A stretch of 33,834 nucleotides of DNA from an uncultured Clostridia bacterium (GCA_944383035.1 CALWOE010000014.1:1-33834); one strand, 5' to 3'. Shown: positions 1 through 8,404, counted from the first letter of the stretch. The notes: generated by a model not told the origin, from the sequence alone. Made by a program: numbers and translations.

Positions 1-158
1 TCTCTTGTTGATTGTGATACTTCAAGCATTGCTTGTTGACTATCTAAAGAGTTAAACATATAAAATATTGCTACACCAAGTATTAATGTAAAAAAGTATA
101 TTGTATAATCTTTAAAACTTTTTTTTATGTTTTGCAAAGATATTTTAAAGAGCGTCAT
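1..158 (-). CDS. BceB-type ABC transporter permease, N-terminal fragment cut by the window edge
   Basis: Only the first 52 codons are present; the gene runs off the left edge. The fragment starts MTLFKISLQNIKKSFKDY and continues into a hydrophobic helix (about residues 17-36). A KxSxxNIKKSFKDYxIYFFT-type opening is characteristic of the first helix of BceB/VraE-type FtsX-family permeases. These large 10-helix membrane proteins work with a BceA-type ATPase to protect the cell from peptide antibiotics that bind lipid II cycle intermediates. The start codon at 158 lies inside the end of the upstream ATPase gene (14-base overlap), which fits translational coupling. The identification rests on the N-terminus and context only; the diagnostic extracellular domain is outside the window. 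Confidence 0.85.
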   Translation of the reverse strand, partial: MTLFKISLQNIKKSFKDYTIYFFTLILGVAIFYMFNSLDSQQAMLEVSQSTR

Positions 159-909
159 TTAAGTCACCCCCAAGTAAAGTTACAACATCTATGATTTTAT
201 CAAAGAAATCTTTTCTTGAGTCATCTCCTTTTACAAGCTCATTAAAAATTTTTCCATCTTTTATAAATAAAATTCTATCTGCATAGCTAGCTGTAAAAGC
301 ATCATGTGTAACCATAAGAATTGTTGCCCTATATTCTTTATTTAATGATTCAAAACTTTCAAGTAATTTTCTTGCTGATTTTGAATCTAGAGCACCTGTT
401 GGTTCATCTGCTAAAATTAATTTTGGATTTGTAATAATTGCTCTTGCTGATGCTACTCTTTGTTTTTGTCCACCAGATATTTGATATGGATATTTATCTA
501 AAATATTTTCTATTTCTAATTTTTTAGCTACATCAATTACTTTTTTCTCTATTTCTTTTGGTTTTACTTTTTGAATTGATAATGCAAGTGCTATATTTTC
601 ATATGCTGTTAAAGTATCTAACAAATTAAAATCCTGAAATATAAATCCTAATTTTTCTCTTCTAAATTTATTTAAACTATTTCCTTTTAATTTTGTTATA
701 TCTTCATCATTTACAAATATGTGACCTGCAGTTACTCTATCAATTGTTGATATTACATTTAATAGTGTAGTTTTTCCACTACCACTTGCCCCCATAATTC
801 CAACAAATTCCCCTTCTTGTATACTAAAGCTAATATCATCTATTGCCTTGGTTAGATTTGATCTACTTCCATAATATTTTTCAATATTTTTTACTTTTAA
901 AACTTCCAT
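145..909 (-). CDS. BceA-type ABC transporter ATP-binding protein
   Basis: A 254-residue ATPase that powers the permease encoded just downstream. Visible motifs are Walker A GASGSGKT (40-47), Q-loop Gln92, signature ISGGQ (144-148), Walker B LILADE (164-169) and the switch His202. The protein belongs to the MacB/LolD/BceA group of ATPases. The roughly 30-residue tail after the usual end of the fold is compatible with BceA-type proteins, which run near 250 residues. It has its own sigma-A promoter (932-960) and a BceR-type operator (981-996), so it is probably induced by the response regulator encoded at 2373-3044. The start is supported by AAAGGATG upstream of ATG. The role in peptide-antibiotic resistance is inferred from family and gene order. 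Confidence 0.93.
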   Translation of the reverse strand: MEVLKVKNIEKYYGSRSNLTKAIDDISFSIQEGEFVGIMGASGSGKTTLLNVISTIDRVTAGHIFVNDEDITKLKGNSLNKFRREKLGFIFQDFNLLDTLTAYENIALALSIQKVKPKEIEKKVIDVAKKLEIENILDKYPYQISGGQKQRVASARAIITNPKLILADEPTGALDSKSARKLLESFESLNKEYRATILMVTHDAFTASYADRILFIKDGKIFNELVKGDDSRKDFFDKIIDVVTLLGGDLNDAL

Positions 910-931
910 TTAAATCATCCTTTCTGTTTAT

Positions 932-960
932 ATTATACTTAAATGATACCTCAAGTACAA
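932..960 (-). promoter_or_regulatory. Sigma-A promoter of the BceAB-type transporter
   Basis: On the minus strand, -35 TTGTAC (960-955) and -10 TATAAT (937-932) are separated by exactly 17 bases. It lies 23 bases upstream of the ATPase start, so the leader is short. Confidence 0.8.
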
Positions 961-980
961 TAGATTTAACTTACACAAAA

Positions 981-996
981 CTTACAGATTTGTAAG
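981..996 (-). promoter_or_regulatory. Predicted BceR-type operator (TTACA-N4-TGTAA palindrome)
   Basis: The perfect inverted repeat CTTACA-GATT-TGTAAG lies 21 bases upstream of the -35 box of the transporter promoter. The core TTACA-N4-TGTAA matches the TNACA-N4-TGTAA consensus known for BceR-like regulators of Bacillus. A further half-site, CTTACA at 970-975, repeats directly with an 11-base period and may extend the site. The likely binding protein is the response regulator at 2373-3044. Confidence 0.7.
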
Positions 997-997
997 T

Positions 998-1027
998 AAA
1001 AAAAAGCTATAGATTTTTTCTATAACT
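998..1027 (-). terminator. Intrinsic terminator of the regulator/kinase operon
   Basis: An 8-bp stem (arms 1005-1012 and 1020-1027, one G-U pair) with a 7-base loop is followed on the minus strand by a run of eight T. It starts directly after the stop codon of the 77-residue gene and separates that operon from the transporter genes. Confidence 0.75.
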
Positions 1028-1261
1028 CTAATTAAATTTCTCTTTTCTTAATAACCATGGTATTTCAAATCCATGTTCTAGTTCCCTATCTAGTATTTCT
1101 TTAGACTTTTTATAATCATAACCTTTAGTTATTTTATTATAATGTTTGAATACTTCTTTATCTTTATTTTCAATAAAATAGACATTTATTAATTCAACAA
1201 TTTCATCATTTGAAAGTTCATTTAAATATTTTATATTTAAGAATTTTTCTTTTAATGTCAT
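1028..1261 (-). CDS. Small unknown protein between the BceRS-type and BceAB-type genes
   Basis: A 77-residue soluble protein with no signal peptide or membrane segment. I do not recognise the family. It is rich in Lys, Glu and Asn and looks helical, with an unusual final segment HGFEIPWLLRKEKFN. Its ribosome binding site TTGGAGGATATAAAATG is strong, so it is very likely translated. It is the third gene after the response regulator and kinase and ends directly at a terminator, so it belongs to the regulatory transcript and not to the transporter transcript. It might modulate the kinase or transporter, but nothing in the sequence shows that. Confidence 0.7.
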   Translation of the reverse strand: MTLKEKFLNIKYLNELSNDEIVELINVYFIENKDKEVFKHYNKITKGYDYKKSKEILDRELEHGFEIPWLLRKEKFN

Positions 1262-1359
1262 TTTATATCCTCCAACTTTATAAAAAGTTTTATTATGTTA
1301 TTTGTATAATATTTTTATTTTATGTTAAAATCATATTTTAAACTATATAACTTATTTTA

Positions 1360-2376
1360 CTACATTACATCACTTATAAAACTATTGTTTGTAATTACAA
1401 TTTCAACACATGTATATTCATCTTTTTTTGAAGTTATTTTAATATCATAACCTAATTTTAAAAGTAATCTTTTTACAAGATATAGTCCCATCCCAGTTGA
1501 TTTTTCATATTTTCTACCATTGTCACCTGTAAAACCTTTATCAAAAACTCTATTTAGATCATTTTTGGCTATTCCAATTCCATTATCATAAATAATTATA
1601 CTTATACTATCTTTATTATTTTTAGTATAAACCTTTATTTCTGGATTTTCATTATTTCTATACTTTATACTATTTACAATTATCTGATTTAATGTATAAG
1701 TAAGCCATTTTGAATCAGTTCTTACAACTATATCTAAATCTTTTAATTCTAATTTTATCTTATTTGTAATAAAATCTTTTTTATTTTTCTTTATTACAAA
1801 ATTAACTACATCTTTTAAATTTGTTTTCTTTACAATATAATCTTTATATACATCATTGCTTCTTGCATAATATAACACTTGTTCAACATAATCTTCTATT
1901 TTATCTAATTCCTCTTCTATACTTAAAGTAACTTTATTTTTATTATTTTCTATTACCATTTTACCAGCCGAAATTGGTATTTTTATATCATGTATCCAAA
2001 GCTGAATATATTCTTTATAATCTTGTTGTAAATACTTATATTTATTAACATTTTCAGTCATTGATTTATTTATATCACGTAAAACATCTATAAAAATCTG
2101 ACCTTCTAAAAAATCTGGTGATTGACTAATTTCAGTTATTAGATATTTTTCATCTAATTTATCTAAATTTTTATATAAGTTATCATAAAAACTTTTCTTT
2201 TTATGATATTCTAAAAACAAAATTAAGAAATATGTTAATATTAATGATACTGCAATATATACTCTAAAAAAAAGACTTATTTCAAATACTAGTAAAAAAA
2301 CTTCTATAGTAAATATTACAAATATAAGAAGTAAAATATATAAAAATTTATCTTTTAAAAAATTAAAAAAACTCAT
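1360..2376 (-). CDS. BceS-type intramembrane-sensing histidine kinase
   Basis: A 338-residue membrane kinase with two closely spaced transmembrane helices (about 11-30 and 38-56) and almost no extracellular loop, the hallmark of intramembrane-sensing kinases that read the state of a BceAB transporter. The phospho-acceptor is His129 in the segment QLWIHDIKIPIS. The ATPase domain shows the N box with Asn235, G1 box DNGIGI (264-269), F box around 278-283 and G2 box TGMGLYL (294-300). The start overlaps the response regulator stop as ATGA and lacks a strong ribosome binding site, which fits translational coupling. The neighbouring BceAB-type genes support a role in sensing peptide antibiotics; the actual inducer cannot be read from the sequence. 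Confidence 0.93.
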   Translation of the reverse strand: MSFFNFLKDKFLYILLLIFVIFTIEVFLLVFEISLFFRVYIAVSLILTYFLILFLEYHKKKSFYDNLYKNLDKLDEKYLITEISQSPDFLEGQIFIDVLRDINKSMTENVNKYKYLQQDYKEYIQLWIHDIKIPISAGKMVIENNKNKVTLSIEEELDKIEDYVEQVLYYARSNDVYKDYIVKKTNLKDVVNFVIKKNKKDFITNKIKLELKDLDIVVRTDSKWLTYTLNQIIVNSIKYRNNENPEIKVYTKNNKDSISIIIYDNGIGIAKNDLNRVFDKGFTGDNGRKYEKSTGMGLYLVKRLLLKLGYDIKITSKKDEYTCVEIVITNNSFISDVM

Positions 2377-3044
2377 TTTAAAATATAACCTTGTCCTCTC
2401 TTTGTTTCTATTATATCACCAATTCCTATTTCTTCTAATTTTTTTCTAATTCTATTTATATTTACAGTTAATGTGTTATCGTCTACAAACATTTCACTAT
2501 CCCAAAGATATGTCATTAAATCTTCTCTTGATACAATTGAACCTTTATTTTTTATAAGATAAGTTATGCACTTTAGTTCATTTTTAGTAAGTTCTAATAC
2601 ATTATCGTTATATTTCATTATACTTTTTGACATATCAACTTCAAGACCATTATATTCTAATATATTTTTTATCTTTGTATCTTTATTTGCCCTTTTTAGT
2701 AATGATTCCATTCTTGCAAGTAATATTTGCAAATTATATGGCTTTGTTATAAAATCATCTGCACCAAAATTAATACTCATTAATTCATCTATATCACTAT
2801 TTTTACTTGTTACAATAATAATTGGTACATCTGATTTTTTCCTTATTTGTTTACAAATAAAATATCCATCATTTTGCGGTAAATTTATATCTAAAAGTAA
2901 TAAATCGATTTTACTATTTATTACCTTTTCTACTACATCATTAAAATCTGATATAGTAGTTACATTATATCCATTATTTCTTAAAAAAATTTCTAATTCA
3001 TCACGTATTTTTTTATCATCTTCTACAATAAACACATTATACAT
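2373..3044 (-). CDS. BceR-type response regulator (OmpR family)
   Basis: A 223-residue two-domain regulator. The receiver domain (1-115) has the acidic pair Asp9-Asp10, phospho-acceptor Asp52, Thr79 and Lys101. The C-terminal winged-helix domain (about 125-223) is of the OmpR/PhoB type and ends with the usual RGxGY motif. It is first in its operon, with a sigma-A promoter at 3065-3093 and a clear AAAAGGAG ribosome binding site. It is probably phosphorylated by the kinase encoded next and should activate the transporter promoter through the palindrome at 981-996. The 4-base overlap with the kinase gene suggests balanced synthesis of the pair. Confidence 0.94.
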   Translation of the reverse strand: MYNVFIVEDDKKIRDELEIFLRNNGYNVTTISDFNDVVEKVINSKIDLLLLDINLPQNDGYFICKQIRKKSDVPIIIVTSKNSDIDELMSINFGADDFITKPYNLQILLARMESLLKRANKDTKIKNILEYNGLEVDMSKSIMKYNDNVLELTKNELKCITYLIKNKGSIVSREDLMTYLWDSEMFVDDNTLTVNINRIRKKLEEIGIGDIIETKRGQGYILK

Positions 3045-3064
3045 AAAAACGTCTCCTTTTTCAC

Positions 3065-3093
3065 ATTATACCATATAACGAATTAAATTACAA
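3065..3093 (-). promoter_or_regulatory. Sigma-A promoter of the response regulator/kinase operon
   Basis: -35 TTGTAA (3093-3088), a 17-base spacer and -10 TATAAT (3070-3065) on the minus strand, 20 bases upstream of the start codon. Confidence 0.75.
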
Positions 3094-3169
3094 AAAAGTA
3101 ACAAATATTATTAATGTTAGATATTTCATCAAATATTTATGTAAATTTGTATATTATATTTTAAATTAC

Positions 3170-3198
3170 TTGCAATATCGACAAAAAAATGATAATAT
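3170..3198 (+). promoter_or_regulatory. Predicted promoter of the CmpB-family gene
   Basis: -35 TTGCAA (3170-3175), a 17-base spacer and -10 TAATAT (3193-3198), with a TGN extended -10 at 3190-3192. It lies 22 bases before the chosen start codon and overlaps the longer reading frame, which argues against the earlier start. Confidence 0.55.
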
Positions 3199-3220
3199 AT
3201 TTCAAAAAAAGGAGATATTT

Positions 3221-3979
3221 ATGAAAAAAGACATAAAAAACAACTTAAAAAAAGACAATAATGAAACGGAAAATAAAAATAAAAAAGATAAAGAAAACAA
3301 TAAGATAAAATCTATTTTCAAAGACTTTGATTATGATAATATTAAATTAGACAAAAAATATTTTATACAATTATTTTGGATATTCTTTTTAGCTTGCTTT
3401 ATAGGTGTTGTACTAGAGACATTTTTCTGTTATTTTCAAAGAGGATATTTTGAAAGTAGAACCGCATTAATACTAGAACCGCTAAATCCAATATATGGTG
3501 TTGGAGCTGTATTATTTACAGTACTTGTAATACCTTTATATAAAAAAGGAAGTCTTGCTGTTTTTGTATCAAGTATGTTTATTGGTGGTATCTTTGAATA
3601 TGTATGTAGTTTTATGCAAGAAATGATTTTTGGTACTATTTCTTGGCAATACGGAAAAGATGTACTTGGAATTTTAGATAGAACAAGTTTTATTTATTGT
3701 ATATTTTGGGGAATTCTTGGAATATTATGGGTTAAATTCATATATCCTTTATTTATTAATTTATTTAATAAAGTAGATGGAAAAGTACTTAGAATTATAA
3801 CTTATATATTAATAGTTATCGTATCTTTTGACTGTATTTTCTCAGCACTTGCTACAAATAGATATAATCAAAGACATGAAAATGTACCAGCTCAAAACTT
3901 TTTAGATAACTTCTTTGATAAATATTTTAATGATGAAAAAATGAAAAAGATATATCCTAACATGACATTTGTAAATTAA
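3221..3979 (+). CDS. CmpB-family multi-pass membrane protein (putative ABC transporter permease)
   Basis: A 252-residue membrane protein. A charged Lys/Asn-rich cytoplasmic head (1-46) precedes about five transmembrane helices (48-70, 90-107, 112-133, 157-178, 190-211). The segment FESRTALILEPLNPIYGVGA resembles the conserved core of the family annotated as putative ABC transporter permease (ABC_trans_CmpB, PF06541). Transport by that family is not proven, and no cognate ATPase gene lies beside it. An in-frame start exists at 3170, but ATG 3221 has a strong AAAAGGAG site 6 bases upstream and lies downstream of the likely promoter, so I chose it. It appears monocistronic and ends at a strong hairpin. 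Confidence 0.8.
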   Translation: MKKDIKNNLKKDNNETENKNKKDKENNKIKSIFKDFDYDNIKLDKKYFIQLFWIFFLACFIGVVLETFFCYFQRGYFESRTALILEPLNPIYGVGAVLFTVLVIPLYKKGSLAVFVSSMFIGGIFEYVCSFMQEMIFGTISWQYGKDVLGILDRTSFIYCIFWGILGILWVKFIYPLFINLFNKVDGKVLRIITYILIVIVSFDCIFSALATNRYNQRHENVPAQNFLDNFFDKYFNDEKMKKIYPNMTFVN

Positions 3980-4048
3980 ATTATATTATTATTCAAAGAA
4001 CTGGATATACATGGTTACACCTCTCTTTATTATTATTTATAATAGACA

Positions 4049-4090
4049 TTAAAGAGGTCTTGAAATAAAAAATATTTCAAGACTTCTTTA
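4049..4090. terminator. Strong bidirectional hairpin between convergent genes
   Basis: An almost perfect 18-bp stem (4050-4067 with 4073-4090, one G-T pair) with a 5-base loop. It lies between the ends of the plus-strand CmpB-family gene and the minus-strand permease gene. T-rich stretches are short, so it may act partly as an RNA-stabilising end. Confidence 0.7.
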
Positions 4091-4105
4091 ACATTTAAAA
4101 TGATT

Positions 4106-6631
4106 TTAAATATTTTCATTTTTTGTATTTTCAATTATATTTTCAGATAAAATTTTCTTTAAATTATAATACATAATAAAATATATTATTAAAAATATAG
4201 ATATACTAATAATTACAACTTCTAAAATTGGAAACATAAATTGAGTTACATCAATAAAATTTACAAAATAATATATTATACATGTGATAATAAATCCAAA
4301 TATAGTTCCATAAAAAATTGATTTTAAAGTTAAAAATATACTTTCTAATTTTATCATATTATAAAATTGTTTTTTTGTCATACCAATTGATAGAAGTATA
4401 GAAAATTCTTTTTTTCTTAAATTTATACTTGACGATAATATATTAACAATATTGCATATTCCAATTACTGATATTATAACTGTTATTCCATAAAGTATAA
4501 AAGATATAATTGTTTTTGTTTGATTTTCTTTTTCTAATTCAGCCTCATAATTTCTTGGTAATAAAATATCATATTTTCTTTCTATAGTTTTACAAAAATT
4601 ATCTGCATCATTTGTTTTTAATGCCAAAAACCATACTCTATAATTATTTGCAATTTTTTTTAATAGTTCATCTGATATTATAAATCTGCCAATTCTAGAT
4701 GTAGAATTTTCAAAGCCCATAGGAGATTTATCTGTTTTAGCAACAATTTCTAAATTAATAGTTTTGTTATTTTCATCTGGGAGTGTTACTAATAATTCAT
4801 CACCTACATTTAAATCAACAAGTTTTATTTTTTTATTTTTTACACTTACATATGTTCTTATATCATCTACTAGTATTATTTTATTTTTACAAGTATCATA
4901 ATCAAGTCCTAATGAATTAATATATCGTAAATATTCATCTTCTCCTAATACAGTAAAAGCTTCACTCATTCTTCCATTTGAATAACTACACATATTTAAA
5001 TATATATCCATATTTTCATCTTTTACATATTTTTTTAAATCTATAACACCATTTATATATCTTCCTATCGTATAACTATCAACTTCACTCATATCAGCTA
5101 TACTTTGTAAGGTTTCAAATTTTTCATCTTCATTTTCAAAAGTTTTGTATCCAACGAGAACATTAAATTTTATATTTTCATAATATTTTGATGTTAAATC
5201 ATTTGAATATTTAACAAATGAAGTTATTCCTATAAATAGTGCTATACTTAATACTAAATTAACAACTATTATTTTATACTTAGTTTTATTTCTACATATA
5301 TTTTTATATGATATTAATCCTCCTATTCCAAATATCTTTTTTATAACTTTACTATATTTTAAATCTTTTGTATCAATATTTATTTTTTCATTTTGAATCA
5401 CACCATTTATTGGTGTTACTTTATTTATTTTTTTTATGGAGTTTAAATTTGATATATATGCCGTTATATACGATAAAAAAGCACTCAAAAATATAATCCA
5501 AACTGGTAACTTATATGTTATATTTATATTATTATATATACTATTTTTAATTATATAATTATTAAGTAAAATAACTAAAATATAACTTATTAATATTGAA
5601 AGTAAAATACCAAATAAAATTCCAAATATAGTTAAAATTAAATTTTCATAAAACGCAATTTTTTTTATTTGTTTTTTAGTTGCACCAATACAATTTAAAA
5701 TACTATATTGTTTTATTTTTTGTGATACAAGCATAGAAAAACTACTTCTTGTAATTACTATACTACATATCAATATTATAATTATTACTATACCAACTAA
5801 AATACTTGCAAAAATAGCAAAATTAAATGTATTTGTTGCACCCTCAAAACCAAGTACTTCATTATTCAATTTATACGTACAATTTATCTTGTCTGATATA
5901 TTATCACATATATTTTCTATATCTTTTATACTTTTAAATCTAACAGAATACGAAGCTACTCCATCTATATTATCTAAGCAAGTAATTGCGGTATATCCAG
6001 CTGCTTTGTATGGCTCAATAATTTCATTTGGTCTTTTTAAAATTCCTACCACTTTATATTCTTTAGTACATAAAAATTCTTTATGTATTTTCCCATCCGT
6101 AAGCATACTTTTTAAATATGTTACACTTTGATTTAAAACATTTCCTTCTTTTGATACCAATTTATTAATATCAAAAGTTACAGTTTGTCCAACTTTAAAA
6201 CTTACTTCACCATTTAAATATACTTGCTCTGAGATTACAATTTCATTAGAGTTTGTTGGCTTTCTTCCTTCTTTTAACACAAGTCCATAATTTTTTAATG
6301 CATTATCATCAAAAGCCATTATATTTAAAAAGTTTCTTCCTTTACTTTCTTCCAAATCAACATAACCGAGTTCAGAAGTAACAAACACACTATCTATATT
6401 TTCATTATTTATGATTAAATCTTTATATTTATTATCTACATAAAAAAATGTTGCATGATAATTACCATTTGTATTTTTAGCATTTTCTAAAAATGTATTA
6501 TATATACTTACAGAAATTATAAGTATACAAGATATAATGAAAGTAAAAAGCAAAACACTAATAAATGAAAAAATAGATTTTTTAGGATTTAATTTTATAT
6601 CTTTTATAATATATGTTTTTAAAATATTCAT
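4106..6631 (-). CDS. FtsX/MacB-type ABC transporter permease
   Basis: An 841-residue membrane protein built as two repeated halves. Each half has one helix, a large extracellular domain, then three helices. Helices lie near 14-42, 266-294, 322-352 and 365-386 in the first half, and near 449-469, 686-711, 735-762 and 777-802 in the second. Extracellular domains span about 50-265 and 470-685. The layout is the FtsX-like 4+4 architecture used for export or extraction of lipids, peptides and antibiotics. I chose the start at 6631 because AAAGGA lies 6 bases before that ATG; an in-frame start 18 bases earlier has no such site. It directly follows its ATPase gene. Substrate unknown. Confidence 0.88.
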   Translation of the reverse strand: MNILKTYIIKDIKLNPKKSIFSFISVLLFTFIISCILIISVSIYNTFLENAKNTNGNYHATFFYVDNKYKDLIINNENIDSVFVTSELGYVDLEESKGRNFLNIMAFDDNALKNYGLVLKEGRKPTNSNEIVISEQVYLNGEVSFKVGQTVTFDINKLVSKEGNVLNQSVTYLKSMLTDGKIHKEFLCTKEYKVVGILKRPNEIIEPYKAAGYTAITCLDNIDGVASYSVRFKSIKDIENICDNISDKINCTYKLNNEVLGFEGATNTFNFAIFASILVGIVIIIILICSIVITRSSFSMLVSQKIKQYSILNCIGATKKQIKKIAFYENLILTIFGILFGILLSILISYILVILLNNYIIKNSIYNNINITYKLPVWIIFLSAFLSYITAYISNLNSIKKINKVTPINGVIQNEKINIDTKDLKYSKVIKKIFGIGGLISYKNICRNKTKYKIIVVNLVLSIALFIGITSFVKYSNDLTSKYYENIKFNVLVGYKTFENEDEKFETLQSIADMSEVDSYTIGRYINGVIDLKKYVKDENMDIYLNMCSYSNGRMSEAFTVLGEDEYLRYINSLGLDYDTCKNKIILVDDIRTYVSVKNKKIKLVDLNVGDELLVTLPDENNKTINLEIVAKTDKSPMGFENSTSRIGRFIISDELLKKIANNYRVWFLALKTNDADNFCKTIERKYDILLPRNYEAELEKENQTKTIISFILYGITVIISVIGICNIVNILSSSINLRKKEFSILLSIGMTKKQFYNMIKLESIFLTLKSIFYGTIFGFIITCIIYYFVNFIDVTQFMFPILEVVIISISIFLIIYFIMYYNLKKILSENIIENTKNENI

Positions 6632-6632
6632 A

Positions 6633-7310
6633 TTATTTCCTTTCATCACTTATAATTTTTCCATCCTTAAGTTTTATAATTCTTTTGGCAATTTTTGCAA
6701 CTTCCAAATTATGAGTAATTATAACTAGTGTTTGATTATATTTTTCATTACACATCTTAAATAATTCTAAAATTTCCTTAGTAGTATTAGAATCTAAATT
6801 ACCTGTTGGTTCATCTGCAAGTATTAACGCTGGTTTATTTACTAAAGCTCTTGCAATTGCTACTCTTTGTTCTTGTCCACCAGACAACTGACTTGGTAAA
6901 TGATCTTTTCTTTTTTCTAATCCTACCATATTAAGTAAATTATCCATTTCTTTTTTATCTATATTTCTTTTATCTAAATCTGCAGGTAAAGAAATATTTT
7001 CGGCAACATTTAAAATAGGAATTAAATTAAAGAATTGATAAATAAGACCTACATTTTTTCTTCTAAATATAGCTAACTCATCATCATTTAAACTAAAAAT
7101 ATCAACTCCATCTATATGCACTTTTCCTTTTGTTGGTCTATCAACACCACCAAGTAAATGAAGTAATGTTGACTTTCCACTTCCACTAGCACCAAGTATT
7201 ACGACAAAATCTCCTTTATCAATACTAAAATTAATATCATCTAAAGCTATAACTTTATTTTCATTTGTTCCATATATTTTGTTTAAATTTTCTACCTTAA
7301 CTATTTCCAT
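6633..7310 (-). CDS. MacB/LolD-type ABC transporter ATP-binding protein
   Basis: A 225-residue ATPase, the usual length for the family. Motifs are Walker A GASGSGKS (40-47), Q-loop Gln92, signature LSGGQ (142-146), Walker B ALILADE (161-167) and switch His200. The last codons contain the ribosome binding site of the downstream permease gene, so the two are translated in tandem and should form one transporter. No regulator gene is adjacent, but a 16-base palindrome lies upstream of its promoter. The ribosome binding site of this gene itself is weak. The substrate cannot be inferred. Confidence 0.93.
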   Translation of the reverse strand: MEIVKVENLNKIYGTNENKVIALDDINFSIDKGDFVVILGASGSGKSTLLHLLGGVDRPTKGKVHIDGVDIFSLNDDELAIFRRKNVGLIYQFFNLIPILNVAENISLPADLDKRNIDKKEMDNLLNMVGLEKRKDHLPSQLSGGQEQRVAIARALVNKPALILADEPTGNLDSNTTKEILELFKMCNEKYNQTLVIITHNLEVAKIAKRIIKLKDGKIISDERK

Positions 7311-7332
7311 ATAAACTCACATCCATATTTAA

Positions 7333-7361
7333 ATTATACTATATAAATTATCTTTTATCAA
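7333..7361 (-). promoter_or_regulatory. Sigma-A promoter of the MacB-like transporter operon
   Basis: -35 TTGATA (7361-7356), a 17-base spacer and -10 TATAAT (7338-7333) on the minus strand, 23 bases upstream of the ATPase start. Confidence 0.75.
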
Positions 7362-7377
7362 AAAATATCTTTCGTTA

Positions 7378-7393
7378 ATCAATAATTATTGAT
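7378..7393. promoter_or_regulatory. Perfect 16-base palindrome in a divergent intergenic region
   Basis: ATCAATAATTATTGAT is fully self-complementary. It sits between the divergent starts of the ABC transporter operon and the 137-residue membrane protein gene, 17 bases upstream of the transporter -35 box. A dimeric repressor or activator could bind here. The region is AT-rich, so chance is a real alternative. Confidence 0.35.
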
Positions 7394-7434
7394 AATTTTT
7401 GATATATATATTAAAATACTTTTGAGGTGATTAT

Positions 7435-7848
7435 ATGAAAGTTTTAAAGTTTATATTAATTACATTTTTAATTTTAGTAATTACTGCAGGAATTCCACTA
7501 TATGTACATAAAATAACTTCTGATAATACACATTTAATAAAAGTTGAAGACTCTCATTTTTCCGGTCCATATGGATATGTTGAAAATATAATAGCAGATG
7601 AAAATGTTGATGATGAAGTAAAAGATGGAATTACTAATTTTGCCGAAGCTTATCAAACTTTGATGCAAGAAGAAAAAGAAGATTTTTCAAAATTATTTTT
7701 AACTATCTCTTTAATACTTGGAATAACGATAATATTTTTTGGAATATTACTTCTTAAAGCAACAAAATTAAAACTATTTGCATCTTCTGTAACAACAGCT
7801 GGTGTTATATCTTTAATTTCATATATATTTATATATTTTAGTCTTTAA
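7435..7848 (+). CDS. Unknown membrane protein with three predicted helices
   Basis: A 137-residue protein I do not recognise. An N-terminal helix (about 5-24) could be a signal anchor. A polar, acidic segment (25-85) follows, then two more helices (about 88-106 and 113-135). The polar segment is therefore probably outside the cell. The start is supported by a GAGGTG ribosome binding site. It is divergent from the MacB-like transporter operon and shares with it a short intergenic region holding a palindrome, so co-regulation is possible. It ends in a bidirectional terminator. Confidence 0.65.
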   Translation: MKVLKFILITFLILVITAGIPLYVHKITSDNTHLIKVEDSHFSGPYGYVENIIADENVDDEVKDGITNFAEAYQTLMQEEKEDFSKLFLTISLILGITIIFFGILLLKATKLKLFASSVTTAGVISLISYIFIYFSL

Positions 7849-7850
7849 GC

Positions 7851-7886
7851 AAAAAAATTAGTTAATAAAAATTAACTAATTTTTTT
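7851..7886. terminator. Bidirectional intrinsic terminator between convergent genes
   Basis: A 16-bp AT-rich stem (7851-7866 with 7871-7886) and a 4-base loop give a T run on both strands. It overlaps the stop codon of the minus-strand gene at 7876. Confidence 0.8.
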
Positions 7887-8262
7887 CTTTTAATTTCTTT
7901 AATACATATTTTTTGTCATTTTGTAAAAAAGATATTTGATATTTATATATCTTTTTTATTTTGCTTACACAATGTTTTTGATACTGAATTAACAAAAATT
8001 CATTATCATTAAAAGCTTCTTTAATTTTATAGATTTTAAATGAAGAAACTTTTTCTCCTGGTTCTAAATTTAAATTAATTGGAACATTTTCTTCTAATCT
8101 TACTAAAGTTACATAGATTGTATCTTTTGTTTTTAAATATGGTTTAATTTTTAAAACTTTATTTAAATTATTTTTATCCAATATAATTTTAACTTCTTCC
8201 CAAGTGTATACTTTCCCAATTTCAATTACTTTTGGTAACTTATGACTTATAATCTCTTTCAT
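7876..8262 (-). CDS. Small unknown soluble protein
   Basis: A 128-residue, Lys-rich cytoplasmic protein with no membrane segment. I do not recognise a family. The N-terminal part contains a helix-like stretch TWEEVKIILDKNNLNKVL followed by several beta-like segments with alternating hydrophobic residues and a basic C-terminus. The ribosome binding site GGAGGAATTAACATG is near ideal and a sigma-A promoter lies upstream at 8313-8341, so expression as a single-gene unit is well supported. Confidence 0.65.
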   Translation of the reverse strand: MKEIISHKLPKVIEIGKVYTWEEVKIILDKNNLNKVLKIKPYLKTKDTIYVTLVRLEENVPINLNLEPGEKVSSFKIYKIKEAFNDNEFLLIQYQKHCVSKIKKIYKYQISFLQNDKKYVLKKLKEKN

Positions 8263-8312
8263 GTTAATTCCTCCTATGTCTTTAAGTCATTATTATTTTT
8301 TTATACCTTTAT

Positions 8313-8341
8313 ATTATATCATATTTTATAGCTATTGTAAA
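8313..8341 (-). promoter_or_regulatory. Sigma-A promoter of the 128-residue unknown gene
   Basis: -35 TTTACA (8341-8336), a 17-base spacer and -10 TATAAT (8318-8313) on the minus strand, leaving a leader of about 45 bases. Confidence 0.7.
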
Positions 8342-8374
8342 TATTATGTAACCTATAACCAGTTATATTTATAT

Positions 8375-8404
8375 AAAAAAAGAGTAATTAAAATTACTCT
8401 TTTT
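8375..8404 (-). terminator. Intrinsic terminator of the ECF sigma operon
   Basis: A 12-bp stem (8377-8388 with 8393-8404) and a 4-base loop, with a T run on the minus strand. It overlaps the stop codon of the LiaF-like gene. Confidence 0.8.

Noticed and set aside
2566-3078. 170-residue plus-strand open frame opposite the response regulator gene
   Set aside because: It mirrors the coding frame of a clearly recognised gene, has a hydrophobic antisense composition and no convincing ribosome binding site.
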